NCBI GenBank assembly: GCA_950022655.1 | Contig: OX465584.1 | Coordinates: 59,398,841 to 59,462,840, forward strand | DNA: 64,000 nt | Direction: 5' to 3' | DNA from: Alentia gelatinosa | Lineage: Eukaryota > Annelida > Polychaeta > Phyllodocida > Polynoidae | In this document: positions 53,036 to 63,048 of the stretch, piece after piece | Layout of the letters: each line of letters begins with the position of its first letter | Numbering within the stretch: the stretch's first letter is position 1 | Made by a program: the position numbers and the translations under genes | Notes under the pieces: generated by a model | Databases searched by the model: none | What the model was told of the DNA's origin: nothing | Seen by the model: the letters and a program-made list of their open reading frames with translations, nothing else

Positions 53036-53452
53036 TTTAGAGCGTGCTTGCACGAGCTAAATACATCATCTAGAGGACAGAGTCAGGGCTAGAGTCAGAG
53101 TTAGAGTGGTCACATTGAACTTTCAGTGTGCTTCCAGAAAACTATCTCTTTACTATCGGCATGCTGTTCACTGTGATATTGAGAACAGAGCAGGTAGCCA
53201 GTGTCTCAGGGTCTTAGAGGTGTGCCCAGCTGACCATGACCAATCACTCAAGACCAAAATACCTCATTGACCCACTATTGCTTGATATGTTTTGATACTA
53301 GACTCAGGCAGTTAGAGAAATGACAAGTTGACTGGGTGCAGGGGAGTTACAGAAAACTACCCATAGGCTAAATCTGACTCAAACCTTTTAATTATTATTC
53401 ATTTATAATAGCACGCTCATTCATCTGTGATGAACATACTTTTGGCTCCTAG
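53036..53452 (-). mobile_element. Family G element, longest copy (G5)
   Basis: Starts AGAGCGTGCTTGCACGAGC, contains a GTCAGGGCTAGAGTCAGAGTT stretch, the GACCATGACCAATCACTCA core, and ends TAGCACGCTCATTCATCTG ... CATACTTTTGGCTCC. The inverted pair GAGCGTGCT / AGCACGCTC marks the ends. Confidence 0.7.
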
Positions 53453-54274
53453 TTCTCACTGGTTTTACACCAAAGGGACGGTGGTTGAATCGACAGGATC
53501 TGCTTGGAGTTTCTCCCGCACATAGAGACATAAATAACCAAATCTATGCGTGGAGGCTGAAAAGCCACAAGCGTGAGATTTTCATGGGGAGAAAAATATA
53601 GAACTGGCTATTCTGAGACTACACTAAAATTGTCTTTTTTATCTTTTATTTCTAATCATGCACAAAATCAAATTTAGTATTGTAGTTGTCTGATCTCCTT
53701 GCCATGAGATGCTTCCGACAGCCTCCACCATTTTGAATATGGGGCAAGGTTTGCTGTTCCCTAGATTGTTTGTTCATAAAATCTTAACATAGATTATATT
53801 GTATGCTTGCTATACTGCTATCGTTACATATGCTCGTGAGCATTTTGTTGATATTAGCGAACGATTATTTATTCTCCATTTTCACATCTTAAATAATCAT
53901 CTTGTGTAAAAGGATCGAGTAGATAGAGTTATAAAAAATAAAGAAAAGGGAGCAAGAACAGACCAAAATGTATACGTATACCGTCTTTTTTACTGAAAGA
54001 TAACATATTGAATATTGCAGGACGGGGAATTGTGTTGATATTGTATAAGAAAAAAATATTACAAAGAAATGAAAAGAAAATTGCCGCTAAGAGTCTGTAG
54101 TTGTGAAGTTTTCTTTTTGCAATTAAATTTTTTTTTCAGATTTCATTGTTTATACTGCCTCCAAGCAGCTTATAAGGCTGGTTTGATGTCGGAGACAGTC
54201 CAGATACAATGAGTGCTACAATAAATCAACTCAGTTAATACTTAACATGTATATCGTTGTAGAGAATGTGTAAT
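53453..54274. other. No gene recognised
   Basis: No ORF, no clear repeat. T-run near 54127. Confidence 0.3.
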
Positions 54275-54610
54275 TATATAGAACGTCCTGACCATGCTGT
54301 ACAAGTCACAGAACTCGATGCTAATTTACCGTTTGTACGGAACTCGGCGTAAACGCCTCGGTCCGTACAAACGGTAAATTAGCATCTCGTTCTATGACTT
54401 GTACATGCATGGTTGGACGTTATATATTTACTATATACCCAAAAAAAATTTAAAAATCAATTTAATTTTTCTTAACAACCAAAATTTTGATAAATGTGTA
54501 TGGCTAGGTGGTCCGTGTTTTAGTGTACGGACCAGTGGTCCGTACAGTATTTTTACGTCATATGCCAAAAAGGTGCATATTTACAGTGTATACGGCATGG
54601 GTATATAGTA
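54275..54610 (-). mobile_element. Family D two-hairpin element (D5), best single copy
   Basis: Palindrome ACGTCCTGACCATGCTGTAC ... CATGCATGGTTGGACGT (loop GGCGTAAACGCC), then the leader from TACTATATACCC (54430) to GGGTATATAGTA at the right end. GTACGGA words occur in both modules. The ORF 54399-54608 is internal. Confidence 0.85.
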
Positions 54611-55074
54611 AAACAGGTGTTTGATGCGCGGAGTTACCGTCCACATACTGTCAGAGTCCTTCAAAGGAAGCTACAGTGAAGGCAGTTGGACCGAAGCCAA
54701 GTATTACGCTATGAAATACAAGTGTTTGGACTGACTGTGAGTCAGCACGCCAAGTGTGGTACAATGCAGGTAGTGCTTAAGGCCGCTGTAGATGTGCTTA
54801 AGGCCAAATTGTTTTACATATCACAACAATGACTGATTTTGTCGTTCTCGGTGCATTTTACGGCGTAGTTACCGAGTGGTGGAAATCTCCTCATAGACTA
54901 ATAACTTGAAGAAGAGAGTAAAATGCTATTGGATTAAGTATATATGGAGGTATAGGCAGATGCTAATCTGGGTTAATAGCCTTTGCCAACCTACATGGTC
55001 ATGTATTTGTATGACAGACGCTGGGAGAAGAAAAAAAGACATTAAGAACTACCAGTTGTTACCATATTTAATTG
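54611..55074. other. No gene recognised
   Basis: Nothing supported before the microsatellite at 55079. Confidence 0.3.
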
Positions 55075-55078
55075 AATC

Positions 55079-55160
<82 letters not shown>
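55079..55160. repeat. (TA)n microsatellite
   Basis: About 80 bp of almost pure TA. All ORFs with IYIYIY runs are its translation. Confidence 0.98.
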
Positions 55161-55177
55161 TTATGTATATGTATACG

Positions 55178-55495
55178 AGAGTAGAAAGGAAAGCGAGCAG
55201 AGGTACAGGAGAGACAGAGACAAACAGGAGAAAGAAGATATATTAGAAAGAGATATAATAGAGAGGGGAGATGAGGAATAGAAGACAGAGAAAGAATAGA
55301 GAGAGAGGGGAGAGAGAGACAAGGTGGGATAGCGAGTTCAGGGATAGAAGAGAGAGGGGATAGATTAGGGAGGGATAAAAGAGGGAGAGGAGAGAGAGAG
55401 AGAGAGAGATAGAGAGAGAGAGGAGGGAAAGAAGGAGAAAGAGAGGGAGAGGGGAGTATTGAGGGAGAGATAGGAGGGAGAGGGGAGAGCAAGAA
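55178..55495 (+). repeat. Purine-rich (GA-rich) tract
   Basis: About 320 bp of GAGA, GGGAGA and AAAGAG units with very few pyrimidines on the + strand. The minus-strand LSLSLS frames are by-products. Confidence 0.9.
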
Positions 55496-55502
55496 TTTTT
55501 CA

Positions 55503-55529
55503 TCAGTATCATTATCATTATTATCATCA

Positions 55530-55572
<43 letters not shown>

Positions 55573-55584
55573 CATTATTGCATG

Positions 55585-55615
<31 letters not shown>
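55503..55615. repeat. (ATT/ATC)n microsatellite, left part
   Basis: Trinucleotide ATT with ATC interruptions. It continues beyond the A10 insertion at 55901. Confidence 0.95.
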
Positions 55616-55619
55616 ATAA

Positions 55620-55900
55620 GGCCTGGCGTCCACCTACAACGATATGGCTCCGATATGGTCTGCAATGCACCTCCCGATACAAAATCAAAATCGCGTCGGA
55701 AAGTCACCTAATATCAGGGCAGTTGACCACGTTTCTGCGATTAGGCACCGAAAAAAACCAATAAGATGTGTGGTGGAATGGCATGTCTAGACATATGTCT
55801 ACGATTTTGCACCTTCCCGATATGTTACCGATATTTGCTTTTTGTATCGGTGGCATATCGGAAGGACTAAATTTCTATCGTAGTAGGTGGACGTCAGGCC
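55620..55900. mobile_element. Family A MITE (A10) inserted in the ATT microsatellite
   Basis: GGCCTGGCGTCCACCTACAA ... TAGTAGGTGGACGTCAGGCC. The surrounding TTA repeats supply the TWA target, so the exact duplication cannot be resolved. Confidence 0.85.
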
Positions 55901-55995
55901 TTATTATTATTATTATCATTATTATTATTATTATCATTATTATCATTACTATTATTATTATTATTATTACTATTATCATCCTTATCATTATTAAT
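55901..55995. repeat. (ATT/ATC)n microsatellite, right part
   Basis: Continuation of the tract at 55503. Confidence 0.95.
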
Positions 55996-56099
55996 TTCAA
56001 TCGCGGCGGTAACAATCTCGTGACCCCAATCACAGTCATGTACAAATCCAGTAATTTCCAGGGAGCACAGCATGTTTTGAAATAAAAAAGCAAGAAAAA

Positions 56100-56362
56100 A
56101 ACAGGTATGGAGACCGTAGTCTAAACTCTGTGAGCACCTGAAAATCAATACGCGTATAACCTCGAGGCAGGGGTGGCACGTCTAGCGTGGACCGTCGCGT
56201 GCTATATGTGAACGAGAGACCCGGCGACAATACGCCAGCTGATGAGGGGATTCCCCTCTCCGCCAGCCCGCCGCCCCATCTCACCCCCGGCCCGCCGCCA
56301 TAAGGCAGGCGCCCCGGGCCTTCAAAGCCTGGAGAAGCTAGCACGGGCAGCGGGCGGGCTAG
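56100..56362. other. GC-rich island, unrecognised
   Basis: CCGCCGCCCC and GGCCCGCCGCC stretches stand out against the AT-rich background. A 102-aa minus-strand frame crosses it with no domain. A gene-related CpG-rich piece or foreign repeat are both possible. Confidence 0.3.
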
Positions 56363-56470
56363 ACTTGCTCAAGTCTTTGATTATGAACATTCATTAAATG
56401 ATTAAAGACAATAAGAATAAAGTTTATTAAAGTATGTATCCTTCTCTGATTGGTCCATGAATCAAAGACT
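56363..56470 (+). repeat. Inverted-repeat arm, left (pairs with 58968-59085)
   Basis: CTTTGATTATGAACATTCAT, TAAATGATTAAAGA, ATAAAGTTTATT, GTATGTATCCTTCTCTGA and GGTCCATGAATCA recur in reverse complement at the partner arm about 2.6 kb away. Confidence 0.8.
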
Positions 56471-56734
56471 TGTCCACTGTGAACAGAATCTCCTGTATAT
56501 GGCCCCAAGCCACTATTCTTCCTCCTACCCCTCCCCCTCCCCTCCTCCAGTTCCCTAGCCGCCTGTGTTGTCATAGCAATAAATTTTGCATGCTCCTGAC
56601 TGTAACCCAATTGAGATCAAAGTGAGAGGGCATCAATCTCCCATCAGATATCTGACCAGTTGCCAGGATATCTGTATTGAGAGAGTTGGGGATACTGGTG
56701 CTAAACAGTGCCAGAACTCCAACACCATAACCGA

Positions 56735-57095
56735 TTTTATCCTACCCCTAATATAAAATCCCATAGACTTAACATTAAATTTCCGTATGCGCCCGTATGT
56801 CGCATACGGATAAAAGATCGCTCCTAGGATCATACAAAAAATGGACCAATCAGAGATCAGCAGCTGAAAGTAGTTCCAAGCGCCTTCAGAGCAGCAAGGA
56901 GAGCTATATGGAGGACTTCAGAAAGTTTTTATCGTGTTTTTTGTTATTATCCTTACATAAAAATATTATTCACAGAGGGGTAAGATAAAATCAAAACCTT
57001 ATTCGTTTTAATCTGGGCTCCCGTATGCGACTCCTGGAGTTTTGGCTCCAGTCGTCGCATACGGGAGCCCAGATTAAAACTCATCCGGTTTTACG
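56735..57095 (+). mobile_element. Family F-type two-hairpin element (F7)
   Basis: Leader TTATCCTACCCCTAATATAA, CCATAGACTTAACATTAAA, closing GGGGTAAGATAAAATC at about 56979. Then the near-perfect palindrome GGGCTCCCGTATGCGACTCC ... TCGCATACGGGAGCCC. GTCGCATACGG is identical at 56799-56809 and 57054-57064. Confidence 0.85.
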
Positions 57096-57107
57096 ATTGT
57101 ACCAGTC

Positions 57108-57312
57108 CCAGTATCCCAGCGAGGAGAGTAGACATAGGAGGCAGGGACTGGAGCCAGTCGTGTATCCCAGCGAGGAGAGTAGCCATAGGATGCAGGGACT
57201 GGAGCCAGTCTTGTATCCCAGCGAGGAGAGTAGACATAGTATGCAGGGACTGGAGCCAGTCTTGTATCCCAGCGAGGAGAGTAGACACAGTATGCAGGGA
57301 CTGGAGCCAGTC
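57108..57312 (+). repeat. 51-bp tandem array, 4 units (left block)
   Basis: Unit CAGCGAGGAGAGTAGACATA plus GTATGCAGGGACTGGAGCC plus AGTCTTGTATCC. 51 is divisible by three, so both strands have open repeating frames. No independent coding support. Confidence 0.9.
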
Positions 57313-57652
57313 TTTTATTATCCACCTAATACAAAGTGTCCATAGAAAAGGCATAGGGAGTTTGTATGGACATACCCGGAGCATACGGATATGTTGTATG
57401 CTCCGGGTGGCGCATACTGAAAAATAGTGCGTACGAAAAAATATTGCATAACTAAAATGAACTGATATCGACATGTCACTTGCCCAGAAAAGGTGGATAA
57501 TAAATACAATATAGACTGGTTTCAGATAAAAGCAGTTGTATGCTCCTCGGAGTTGCCTCTGCGCAATATCCTCGCATACGCTCGGATATTACTACGCGTC
57601 AACTCCTAGGAGCATACTCCCGCTTGTATCTGAAACCAGTCAATATTGTGTA
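57313..57652 (+). mobile_element. Family J two-hairpin element (J2), inserted in the 51-bp array
   Basis: Starts TTATTATCCACCTAATAC, module 1 closes at GGTGGATAATAAATAC (57491). Module 2 is AGACTGGTTTCAGATAAAAG ... TATCTGAAACCAGTC, ends CAATATTGTGTAT. TTGTATGCTCC is identical in module 1 (57394-57404) and module 2 (57536-57546). The array units on either side fix both ends to within a few bases. Confidence 0.9.
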
Positions 57653-57756
57653 TGTATCCCAGCGAGGAGAGTAGACATAGTATGCAGGGACTGGAGCCAG
57701 TCTTGTATCCCAGCGAGGAGAGTAGACATAGTATGCAGGGACTGGAGCCCGTCTAG
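57653..57756 (+). repeat. 51-bp tandem array, 2 units (right block)
   Basis: Continuation of the array at 57108 after J2, same unit and phase. Confidence 0.9.
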
Positions 57757-58478
57757 GCGGGAGGGTGTCTAGAGGACACGACACAGACCACTGACAGGGG
57801 GGCCTCACAGTAACAACCACCAGCGTGGTGGTTTCCTTGCCAAGGGGAAACCCCTCGTGCTCTCAGAGGTGGACAGAGAGACCCCACAACACCACTCCAG
57901 ACAAGCTCCTCACAGGTGGGCCATAAGCAGGTGTGAATATTTCTACACCACGAAAATTAATTCATAAATAAAACCGAAAATCCGCATCGTAAGACTATTG
58001 GGTATTTCCATGCGAAGTTATAAATCTCAGGATTGCTTACTGCATATTAATTGATATATCACATGTATTGGTTTTTTGGTGGGATGGATATATTGTCGTT
58101 TATATATTTAATTCACCGTGAAAATTCCCCGCCCACGAACATTAATTTTGGGTTTTTACACCGATCAGTCAGTTGGACCATGGCCCAAGGCTGTGTTCGT
58201 GGGTGTCGGGCAGTCAGCTTAATACACCATAACTAATATATGTCCACCTTGCGCCACCCGCCAGAGAGAGGTCAGTAGCTTCTGAGGCAGGCTTTTGGGT
58301 GTTTCCCCACCCCTGCTGTGCCAAGCCACCCCCTTCCACCCCCACAGCAATCCCTGAGCCTCAGCTGACCGCCTCTACCACTCTCCCACCAGATCTTTCG
58401 CGGTGCTAGCGCTGGCTTAGTCTCTGCCCCAACCCAATGCCTGTTCCCTGTGTATCCACTAAATACATAGACTCTATT
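57757..58478. other. No gene recognised
   Basis: Locally GC-richer at 57757-57920 and 58240-58440, without a credible ORF. Small palindrome ACCACCAGCGTGGTGGT at 57817. Confidence 0.25.
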
Positions 58479-58479
58479 A

Positions 58480-58765
58480 TTATATACCTGTGTCCGAATG
58501 CCTATGAAATACTGCCCGCTGCTAGGGGTGCAGTAATAATAATGTTCGTGCCCGCTGTGAGAGTGACTTGATAAGTCATTAAAATGTCGTTTTTTCATCG
58601 ATTTAAGGCATATGATAATAAGCAAACGTCCTGAGTGTAAACGAAACGATTCTCGTTCTCGGTCAGTCGTGGATTTCATACTGCCTTCCGCCTATGGCGT
58701 CAGGCAGTATGATATCGACGACTGACCTCGAACAGGAACCACAGTAAGGACGTTTCCTAATAGTA
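58480..58765 (+). mobile_element. Family Q two-hairpin element (Q2)
   Basis: Module 1: TATTATTATATACCTGTGTC ... GGCATATGATAATA (58602). Module 2: GCAAACGTCCTGAGTG ... AGGACGTTTCC, with CATACTGCCTTCCGCC and GGCGTCAGGCAGTATG at the apex. ATACTGCC occurs in both modules. Confidence 0.75.
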
Positions 58766-58967
58766 CAGTCTGTTGTCACCAGGGCCAGGGCACACAGGCT
58801 CAAATTAAGACTGTTAGGGGGTGCCATTTTGAGGCAGGAATTCCTGCCTCCGCTGGTACTAAGCTGGCCTGAGTTATTCGCCGGTTACCAGTGTATTACT
58901 CTTCATGCATAGGTCTAGACTGGCCTCAGTCACTGTGTCCTACCCCTCCACCCCTTCTGAATGACAC

Positions 58968-59085
58968 CCCTTCTGAATGATTCATGGGCCACTCAGAGAA
59001 GGACACATACTATAATGAATTTTATTCCGATTTTCTTTAATCATTTAATGAATGTTCATAATCAAAGACAAGTCTAGTATAGGTC
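58968..59085 (-). repeat. Inverted-repeat arm, right (pairs with 56363-56470)
   Basis: The reverse complement matches the left arm, including the AATAAAATTCATTATAGTAT and GTCCTTCTCTGAGTGG differences. It may be the 3' end of a dispersed retroelement in opposite orientations. Confidence 0.8.
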
Positions 59086-59104
59086 GTAAAATTAGAACAG
59101 CCAA

Positions 59105-59313
59105 CGGGTGGCAACTTCAGAATAGAGGCTAGTTAGGTTTCTTAGAATGTTAGACTATTCACTCCTCCATATACCAAAAACAAGAAAAATGAGAGCAATG
59201 AACCACAGTTAAAGATATAATCCATGGTAAGGACTTAGCCTACTTAAGTATTATGCCTATATATGATTGTATTCAATGAATCTGAATAGAAATAAAAGCT
59301 TTTTAAAAAAAAG
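59105..59313 (+). mobile_element. 209-bp retroposon with 15-bp target-site duplication
   Basis: AATTAGAACAGCCAA is present at 59090-59104 and 59314-59328. The insert ends AATAAAAGCTTTTTAAAAAAAAG, an A-rich tail. The body does not resemble a tRNA-type promoter that I can identify. It may be a SINE or a 5'-truncated LINE 3' end mobilised by LINE machinery. Confidence 0.8.
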
Positions 59314-59328
59314 AATTAGAACAGCCAA

Positions 59329-60715
59329 TCATGAACCTTCTTTCTCCCATCAAGCAGAGGGAACAGGCAAATGGCAGCCGTGCTCTGTTAGACTCTTACG
59401 GACCGTAAGCCTGAGGTGGTGCGGTCTGTAAACAGACTACTAAAGACAGGGGAGACTAGCGAACATTTCATATTCAAAACAAGGCTACTGTCAAAAGTTA
59501 TACAAGTCAAACAACTCACATATCATGAGATAGGAAATATAAGAGTTGTTAAATGGGGTTAACAGACAATCCAGCTGTTTCTTTTTCATCTCTAAACCAC
59601 TTTATGATGTGAATCTACGGTTGATTAGACTGCCCCTTCGAGTGAGCACATGTGTTATATTGACAAACAAAACCCTGTAACACATGAGGTGCCTTCCAAT
59701 GAAGAAAGTAATCCCTCAGACTATGCCTGATTTGATATAACAAATAACAGAAATGAGTGTACATCATTTACCATATAAATATGTGCATATCTTTTCGCAT
59801 GTAAACCACAAAATACTCCCCAAAGCACTAAAAATCAGGGATATTTTGAAAATTGACATATGGGCCAGATTTGAGCCCAAACAGGCAGGTTGGTGCAGAG
59901 ATATAAGCAGCCACAGGAAGTAGAGCGCAAGATCTCTGCTGGGAGGGTGCGCCCGCCCCTACCACCATTGACCTTGTCAATTTGGCCGCTGACTGGACTG
60001 GCAGCAATGATAAGGTCGTGGGGATGGTATGCTTGACTGCCTTAGCTACACACAGAACCCATTCTGGCACCGCTAGGGAAATGCGGAGGAGGGGAGGGTG
60101 GAGTGGGAGTTGAGTTGAATGGGTTTTGGGTGAGTGGGTGGGTGAAGACGGCCATTTTCTTTCATTTGCTTGTGTCCCGTGCCTTCCTTGGCTTAAAGTC
60201 AATTTCTGGAAGGATACATACAAATTGAACTAAAGAAGCTGAGAGCTGGAGAGATTAGGTTAGATCACTATTTATTGAGACTGGGAAACGCCGGATGCTT
60301 TAATTGGTGGATAAGACATTATATTCATCAGAAAATAAACCATTAATATTCAGGTAAAAAGAGGGAACTTTTCCTTATCCATATTATGCTATATTTTTGT
60401 TGACCAATGATAGAAATACATGTAGTATTATGATCCTATATTGCAATTTGATAAATGGCTGTGATGTCCCATGGCTTTTGCTACAGCGTAAAAACAAACA
60501 AATCATTTATATCTTATGTGTTTGTTTATCTTCTACCATATAAGAATTACCCAAATCTTGTAGCTTGCTTGTAGCTCCACTGGTGTGTTTTAGCTGCAAT
60601 ATATTTGCATGGTGTCTAATCTTAAACACGGCATGGTATACGGCCATCTACAAACGGTTTGTAAAGGCAACAATATGAAGAGGGGGAAGGTTCAATAAAA
60701 CATCATTTGACAATG
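59329..60715. other. No gene recognised
   Basis: A 131-aa minus-strand frame at 59828-60223 is the longest here. It contains no motif I recognise, and its composition (Pro, Ser, Leu) is not convincing. Left as hypothetical. Confidence 0.2.
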
Positions 60716-60717
60716 AG

Positions 60718-60932
60718 ATGAAAAGAGGAAACAGAAACAGCGGGGAGAGGGGAGACAGGGGAAAGGAAGAGAGGGTTGAGAGGACAGAAAGAAAGCGAGG
60801 AGAAGACATAAGAAAGAGATAAAGGCAAATAAGAGAAAGAGGAAACAGAGGAGAAAGCCAAGAAGGAGGAAAACAGGATGCAGAAAAATAGAGAGAAAGG
60901 CAGAGAGAAATATAGGATAGAGAGAGAGTGAA
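60718..60932 (+). repeat. Purine-rich (GA/AG) tract
   Basis: AGAGG, AGAAAG and GGAGAA units on the + strand. The minus-strand 115-aa frame is its translation. Confidence 0.85.
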
Positions 60933-61414
60933 AAACCTTCCTACGGCCCATTGAATAATCTAGGTTCGTACATGAAGATCGATCTACATGAAGGTCTTTG
61001 TCTTTGTAACTGTCTTGTGTTATGTATATATGTTGTTTTGGACTATGCAAGGAAGAACGCCCACGACCAGGGTGATTGTAATGTCTGTATTTCTGAAGAA
61101 AAAAGAAGGTCGTCCATAAGTATTCAATAAAGTTTACCCATATCGTCGCCGTGTCTTTATGGCATATAGAAAAGGGCTTACATGTACGATCCTGGGGCCC
61201 TTTTCATAATCTCATAATCTTTCATGATCTAGGATCCTGCATGTAGACCTAAATCTGTCTTAGCGAACAGACTTGAATATTATTAAACGATATCCCTTGT
61301 ACGAGGTACAGGAAAGGGTCTACATGTATGATCCTAGATTGTTCAACCGAACCCTAGATTTTTTTTTGTAATTTAGCTCTCTTTATTTTCAGTATTTTTC
61401 CGAAGATTGTGTTA
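60933..61414. other. No gene; short ACATGTA.GATCCT words repeated
   Basis: CATGTACGATCCTGG, AGGATCCTGCATGTAG and CTACATGTATGATCC occur within 61180-61340 in both orientations. AATAAAGTTTACC at 61126 could be a polyadenylation signal. Confidence 0.3.
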
Positions 61415-61415
61415 T

Positions 61416-61810
61416 ACATGTGACTTTCCCTCGTAGTTTACATGTGACTTTCCCCCGTAGTTTACATGTGACTTTCCCCCGTAATTTACATGTGACTTTC
61501 CCTCGTAGTTTACATGTGACTTTCCCCCGTAGTCTACATGTGACTTTCCCTCGTAGTTTACATGTGACTATCCCCCGTAATTTACATGTGACTTTCCTCA
61601 TAGTTTACATGTGACTATCCCTCGTAGTTTACATGTGACTATCCCTCGTAGTTTACATGTGACTATCCCCCGTAGTCTACATGTGACTTTCCCTCGTAGT
61701 TTACATGTGACTATCCCCCGTAGTTTACATGTGACTATCCCTCGTAGTAAACATGTGACTTTCCCCCGTAGTTTATATGTGACTTTCCCTCATAGTTTAC
61801 ATGTGTCATC
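61416..61810. repeat. 24-bp tandem array, about 16 units
   Basis: Unit ACATGTGACTTTCCCTCGTA-GTTT with CCC/CTC, ACTTT/ACTAT and GTTT/ATTT variants. 24 is divisible by three, so both strands read as 8-residue repeats (GKVTCKLR on minus). One 23-bp unit near 61588 splits the + frame in two. No start context or flanking coding sequence. Confidence 0.95.
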
Positions 61811-62095
61811 CCACATGGTTCAAAGATGACATCATCCATAAAGAAATTCTATATTTCTTAGTATTTCAGTTCAAATAAAAAGCCTAGCTGAGTTTTCATT
61901 ATGATGATACCCTAAGATTACATTTTATCTTTGTATTGGTTATCATTCCTTTGACTGATATTCAATATGGATTACACGATTACCTTTCTCTTATTGTATG
62001 AGCTTGCTCTATTTTTTTTCATTTTTTCGGATTTGACCCCTAGATGATTAAACGGGCCCCAGGCAGACAGAGAGAGGCAGACTTAAGCAGAACTG
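61811..62095. other. No gene recognised
   Basis: Nothing supported. Confidence 0.3.
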
Positions 62096-62475
62096 TCTTT
62101 AGAAACGTATTTTGAACCACTACGCCACAAGTTTGGATGCGTAGTAATCGTCACGAGGCGTAGCCGAGTGACGATACGGAGCATCCAAACGAGTGAGCAT
62201 AGTGGTTCAAAATACGTTTCGAAAGCGGTTCTGTTTTTATCTCACCCCCAACACGGACCTTACAGTCGATTTTAAGCAATAATATAATCATGTATTGAAT
62301 TGTTCAAACAATAGCGTCGGAACTATTTTTTTTCCGCGACGTTCATTGGTTGCTACGTTGCTACGTTCTCTGCCACCACCATGGCGTAGTAGTGTAACTT
62401 TACTTAGGTGAGCGTAGCGTATTTTATTTCAACGTTAACTCAATGGCACAACCTGTACCAGGGGTGGGATAAAGG
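62096..62475 (-). mobile_element. Family L two-hairpin element
   Basis: Palindrome AGAACTGTCTTTAGAAACG ... CGTTTCGAAAGCGGTTCT, apex CACGAGGCGTAGCCGAGTG. Then module 1 from TTTATCTCACCCCC (62235) to CCAGGGGTGGGATAAA. TGGCGTAGT occurs in module 1 and in module 2 (reverse). Minus-strand leader includes CCATTGAGTTAACGTTG. Confidence 0.8.
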
Positions 62476-62743
62476 TCCAGGGGTGGCGGTGACAGGGTCG
62501 ACGTAACAGTACCACTGACATAACGTCTACATTATACGTGTCAGACCCTGATAGCATCCTGACTACTGTTTATCACTGACACACACTCCTGACACCTCCC
62601 TGTACTCGTCAAATTAAAAACAGGGTCAGATTACCAGAGAGAGTGTATACGAAGGAAGTCTCGGCAGCTGCCAGGGAAGAGATTAAACATGAGGTGATAG
62701 AGATTTCCTCAGCACTTTCATTTACTATTTTTCTCCGTCTTTA
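62476..62743. other. No gene recognised
   Basis: Nothing supported. Confidence 0.3.
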
Positions 62744-63039
62744 GGCCCGTTTCCATTGGCCGATCTCTAGTAACCGATCTACAGTCAGGAACCACCGACG
62801 GACTTTTAGCACTGCTGACCCAAAATTGGTCAATGGAAACGACCCAGCTCGTGAAATGACCCACGACTTTTTCTGCTTAGATTATGCAATGCGGCACCAC
62901 CCACCACTGAGTGAAAGGTTGGTCGCTGAGTGAAATCTACTATCCTTCTATATAGACGCTCATTGAGTGGCACCACAGACAGACTTTCTGGGTTACTCAA
63001 AAAATCTACACCCTTTTTGTCGGCCAATGGAAATAGGCC
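62744..63039. mobile_element. Family C MITE (C4)
   Basis: GGCCCGTTTCCATTGGCCGA ... TCGGCCAATGGAAATAGGCC, TTA duplicated (62741, 63040). Confidence 0.85.
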
Positions 63040-63048
63040 TTATAGGTA

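Noticed and set aside
55049..55707. 194-aa and 154-aa ORFs with Asn, Ile or Ser-Leu runs
   Set aside because: They are translations of the TA, GA-rich and ATT microsatellites.
56209..56260. CTGATGAGGGG...CCCCTC as a hammerhead ribozyme
   Set aside because: The stem-like part is present but the required GAAA after stem II is absent.
59828..60223. 131-aa minus-strand ORF as a host gene
   Set aside because: No recognisable motif, low-complexity composition, and no promoter or splice evidence. Kept only as hypothetical.
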